NCBI GenBank assembly: GCA_021820645.1
Contig: JAKADJ010000027.1
Location: forward strand, 1 to 14,577
Length of the DNA stretch: 14,577 bases
DNA from: Bacillota bacterium
GTDB lineage: Bacteria; Bacillota_E; Sulfobacillia; Sulfobacillales; Sulfobacillaceae
Direction: 5' to 3'
The notes beneath the pieces are model-generated. The model did no database searches and was not told the origin of the DNA. It saw only the letters and a list, made by a program, of their open reading frames with translations. The translations under genes and the position numbers were made by a program. Shown here piece after piece: positions 13,810 to 14,577 of the stretch (the first letter of the stretch is position 1; every line of letters begins with the position of its first letter).

Positions 13810-14577
13810 ATGTATTGGAAGGATCACGTCATTAGAACCTCAGACTGGATTCGCGGATTTGCGCGGTATCCGAACCATATGATGGGTCGCCAGATTGGCA
13901 AACCCAATCCGTCTCACTCCACTCCCCTGCGTGTCGTCGTAGTGGCTGCCCATCCCGATGACGAGACCATCGGCGTCGGTGCCACTATCTCTCGCCATCG
14001 GAAAGCTGGCGCCACGATTGATGTCATTTTTACCACCAATGGCCGTGGTTGGTCCTGGACCGCCTCGGGACGCGTGCTAAAAAACATTGTCGACCGCCGC
14101 CGTCAAGAGGCAGAAAAGGCGTTGTCATTGATTGATATCTCCCCCGATCACATTCACTGCCTTGGATTTCCCGATCGCGGTCTACATCGATTTCTAACCC
14201 CCTTGGGGAGCGAAATCCACAGCACCCTTTCCTGGCTTGAGCCCGATCTCATTTATACCCAAGGCTTTGAGGGCGGGCACATCGACCACGACATCACAAG
14301 CCTAGTCGTCCAATGGGAAGCCAGGACCCTCGGCATTCCCGTGTATGAGTGGGCCGAATATAATCAGGAATATCCAATCGGGACCCAAGAGATGTCGTTC
14401 CCGCGGTGGTCTCACCAGTTTTCCCCTCCTATTCCGCAGCGTTTAACTGCCGAAGAGGTCTGGATCAAGGGGATGATGTTAAAGTGCTATGCTTCCGAAG
14501 AGCCCGCGCAAAACGCTATGGGGCAAGGCGAAACTCTTCGGTTGTCCTGCCCTGATGCGTTACCGCTCTTACTGAGT
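13810..14577 (+). CDS. PIG-L/LmbE-family N-acetyl-sugar deacetylase, 3' end cut by window
   Basis: The frame from ATG 13810 is open for 256 codons to the last base, with no stop. AAGAGG lies 8 bases upstream. LRVVVVAAHPDDETIGVGA (40-58) contains the zinc-binding AHPDDE motif (47-52). RRRQEAEKAL (96-105), LGFPDRGL (118-125) and the second metal/active-site block EGGHIDHD (154-161) are in the family's normal order. PIG-L enzymes remove acetyl groups from GlcNAc-containing substrates such as GlcNAc-PI, mycothiol and bacillithiol precursors, and some nucleotide or lipid-linked sugars. There is no signal peptide; the first 39 residues look like a cytoplasmic extension. It sits 26 bases after the chain-length gene, so it probably de-N-acetylates a sugar of this polymer or its precursor (inference). 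An unrelated thiol pathway is the alternative. Confidence 0.88.
   Translation, partial: MYWKDHVIRTSDWIRGFARYPNHMMGRQIGKPNPSHSTPLRVVVVAAHPDDETIGVGATISRHRKAGATIDVIFTTNGRGWSWTASGRVLKNIVDRRRQEAEKALSLIDISPDHIHCLGFPDRGLHRFLTPLGSEIHSTLSWLEPDLIYTQGFEGGHIDHDITSLVVQWEARTLGIPVYEWAEYNQEYPIGTQEMSFPRWSHQFSPPIPQRLTAEEVWIKGMMLKCYASEEPAQNAMGQGETLRLSCPDALPLLLS

Noticed and set aside
1..14577. Mobile elements, CRISPR arrays, tRNA or rRNA genes, attachment sites
   Set aside because: I saw no transposase or integrase motifs, no regularly spaced repeats and no tRNA-like cloverleaf sequence in the few noncoding gaps.

Overview
This window is a bacterial surface- or exo-polysaccharide biosynthesis locus, about 14.6 kb, densely coding and of medium-high GC. 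A TagA/WecG-type glycosyltransferase, a YveK/CapA-like two-helix chain-length protein, strong GGAGG-type ribosome sites and the lack of any lipid A or outer-membrane export gene point to a Firmicute-like host. A Sulfobacillus/Alicyclobacillus-type organism is a guess from gene content and cannot be proved here. No rRNA, tRNA, CRISPR array, transposase or insertion sequence was seen.

Layout. (1) Bases 1-280, minus strand: remains of a GT4 glycosyltransferase whose N-terminal tip is joined directly to its C-terminal donor-binding region, with an in-frame TAG at the join; it runs off the left edge. (2) Bases 432-3398, plus strand: a Wzx-type flippase, an unrecognised 238-residue protein that looks like a glycosyltransferase-related enzyme, and a small P-loop NTPase in an AT-richer patch. 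(3) Bases 3484-12820, minus strand: a tightly packed nine-gene operon, read from high to low coordinates: GT26 glycosyltransferase, GalE-like epimerase, RmlD-like reductase, CapE/FnlA-like 4,6-dehydratase, CapG/FnlC-like 2-epimerase, Wzy-like polymerase, GT4, GT2, GT4. Seven of the eight junctions overlap or are 12 nt apart or closer. (4) Bases 12821-13093: a divergent control region. (5) Bases 13094-14577, plus strand: a Wzz/CapA-like chain-length protein and a PIG-L/LmbE deacetylase cut by the right edge.

Working model (inference): the dehydratase, reductase and 2-epimerase turn UDP-GlcNAc into an N-acetylated 6-deoxy-L-hexosamine nucleotide. Because the reductase is RmlD-like and not a cupin-fused CapF, UDP-L-RhaNAc/UDP-L-QuiNAc is a better guess than UDP-L-FucNAc. 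The GalE-like enzyme supplies a second sugar. GT26 and three further glycosyltransferases build a lipid-linked repeat, Wzx flips it, Wzy polymerises it, and the Wzz-like protein sets chain length. The initiating phosphoglycosyltransferase and a BY-kinase are not in the window. Points worth following up are the GGGTGA/TCACCC hexamer concentrated in the noncoding gaps, the unknown gene plus P-loop pair, the RmlD swap in the L-sugar module, and the deacetylase in the place where a kinase would be expected.
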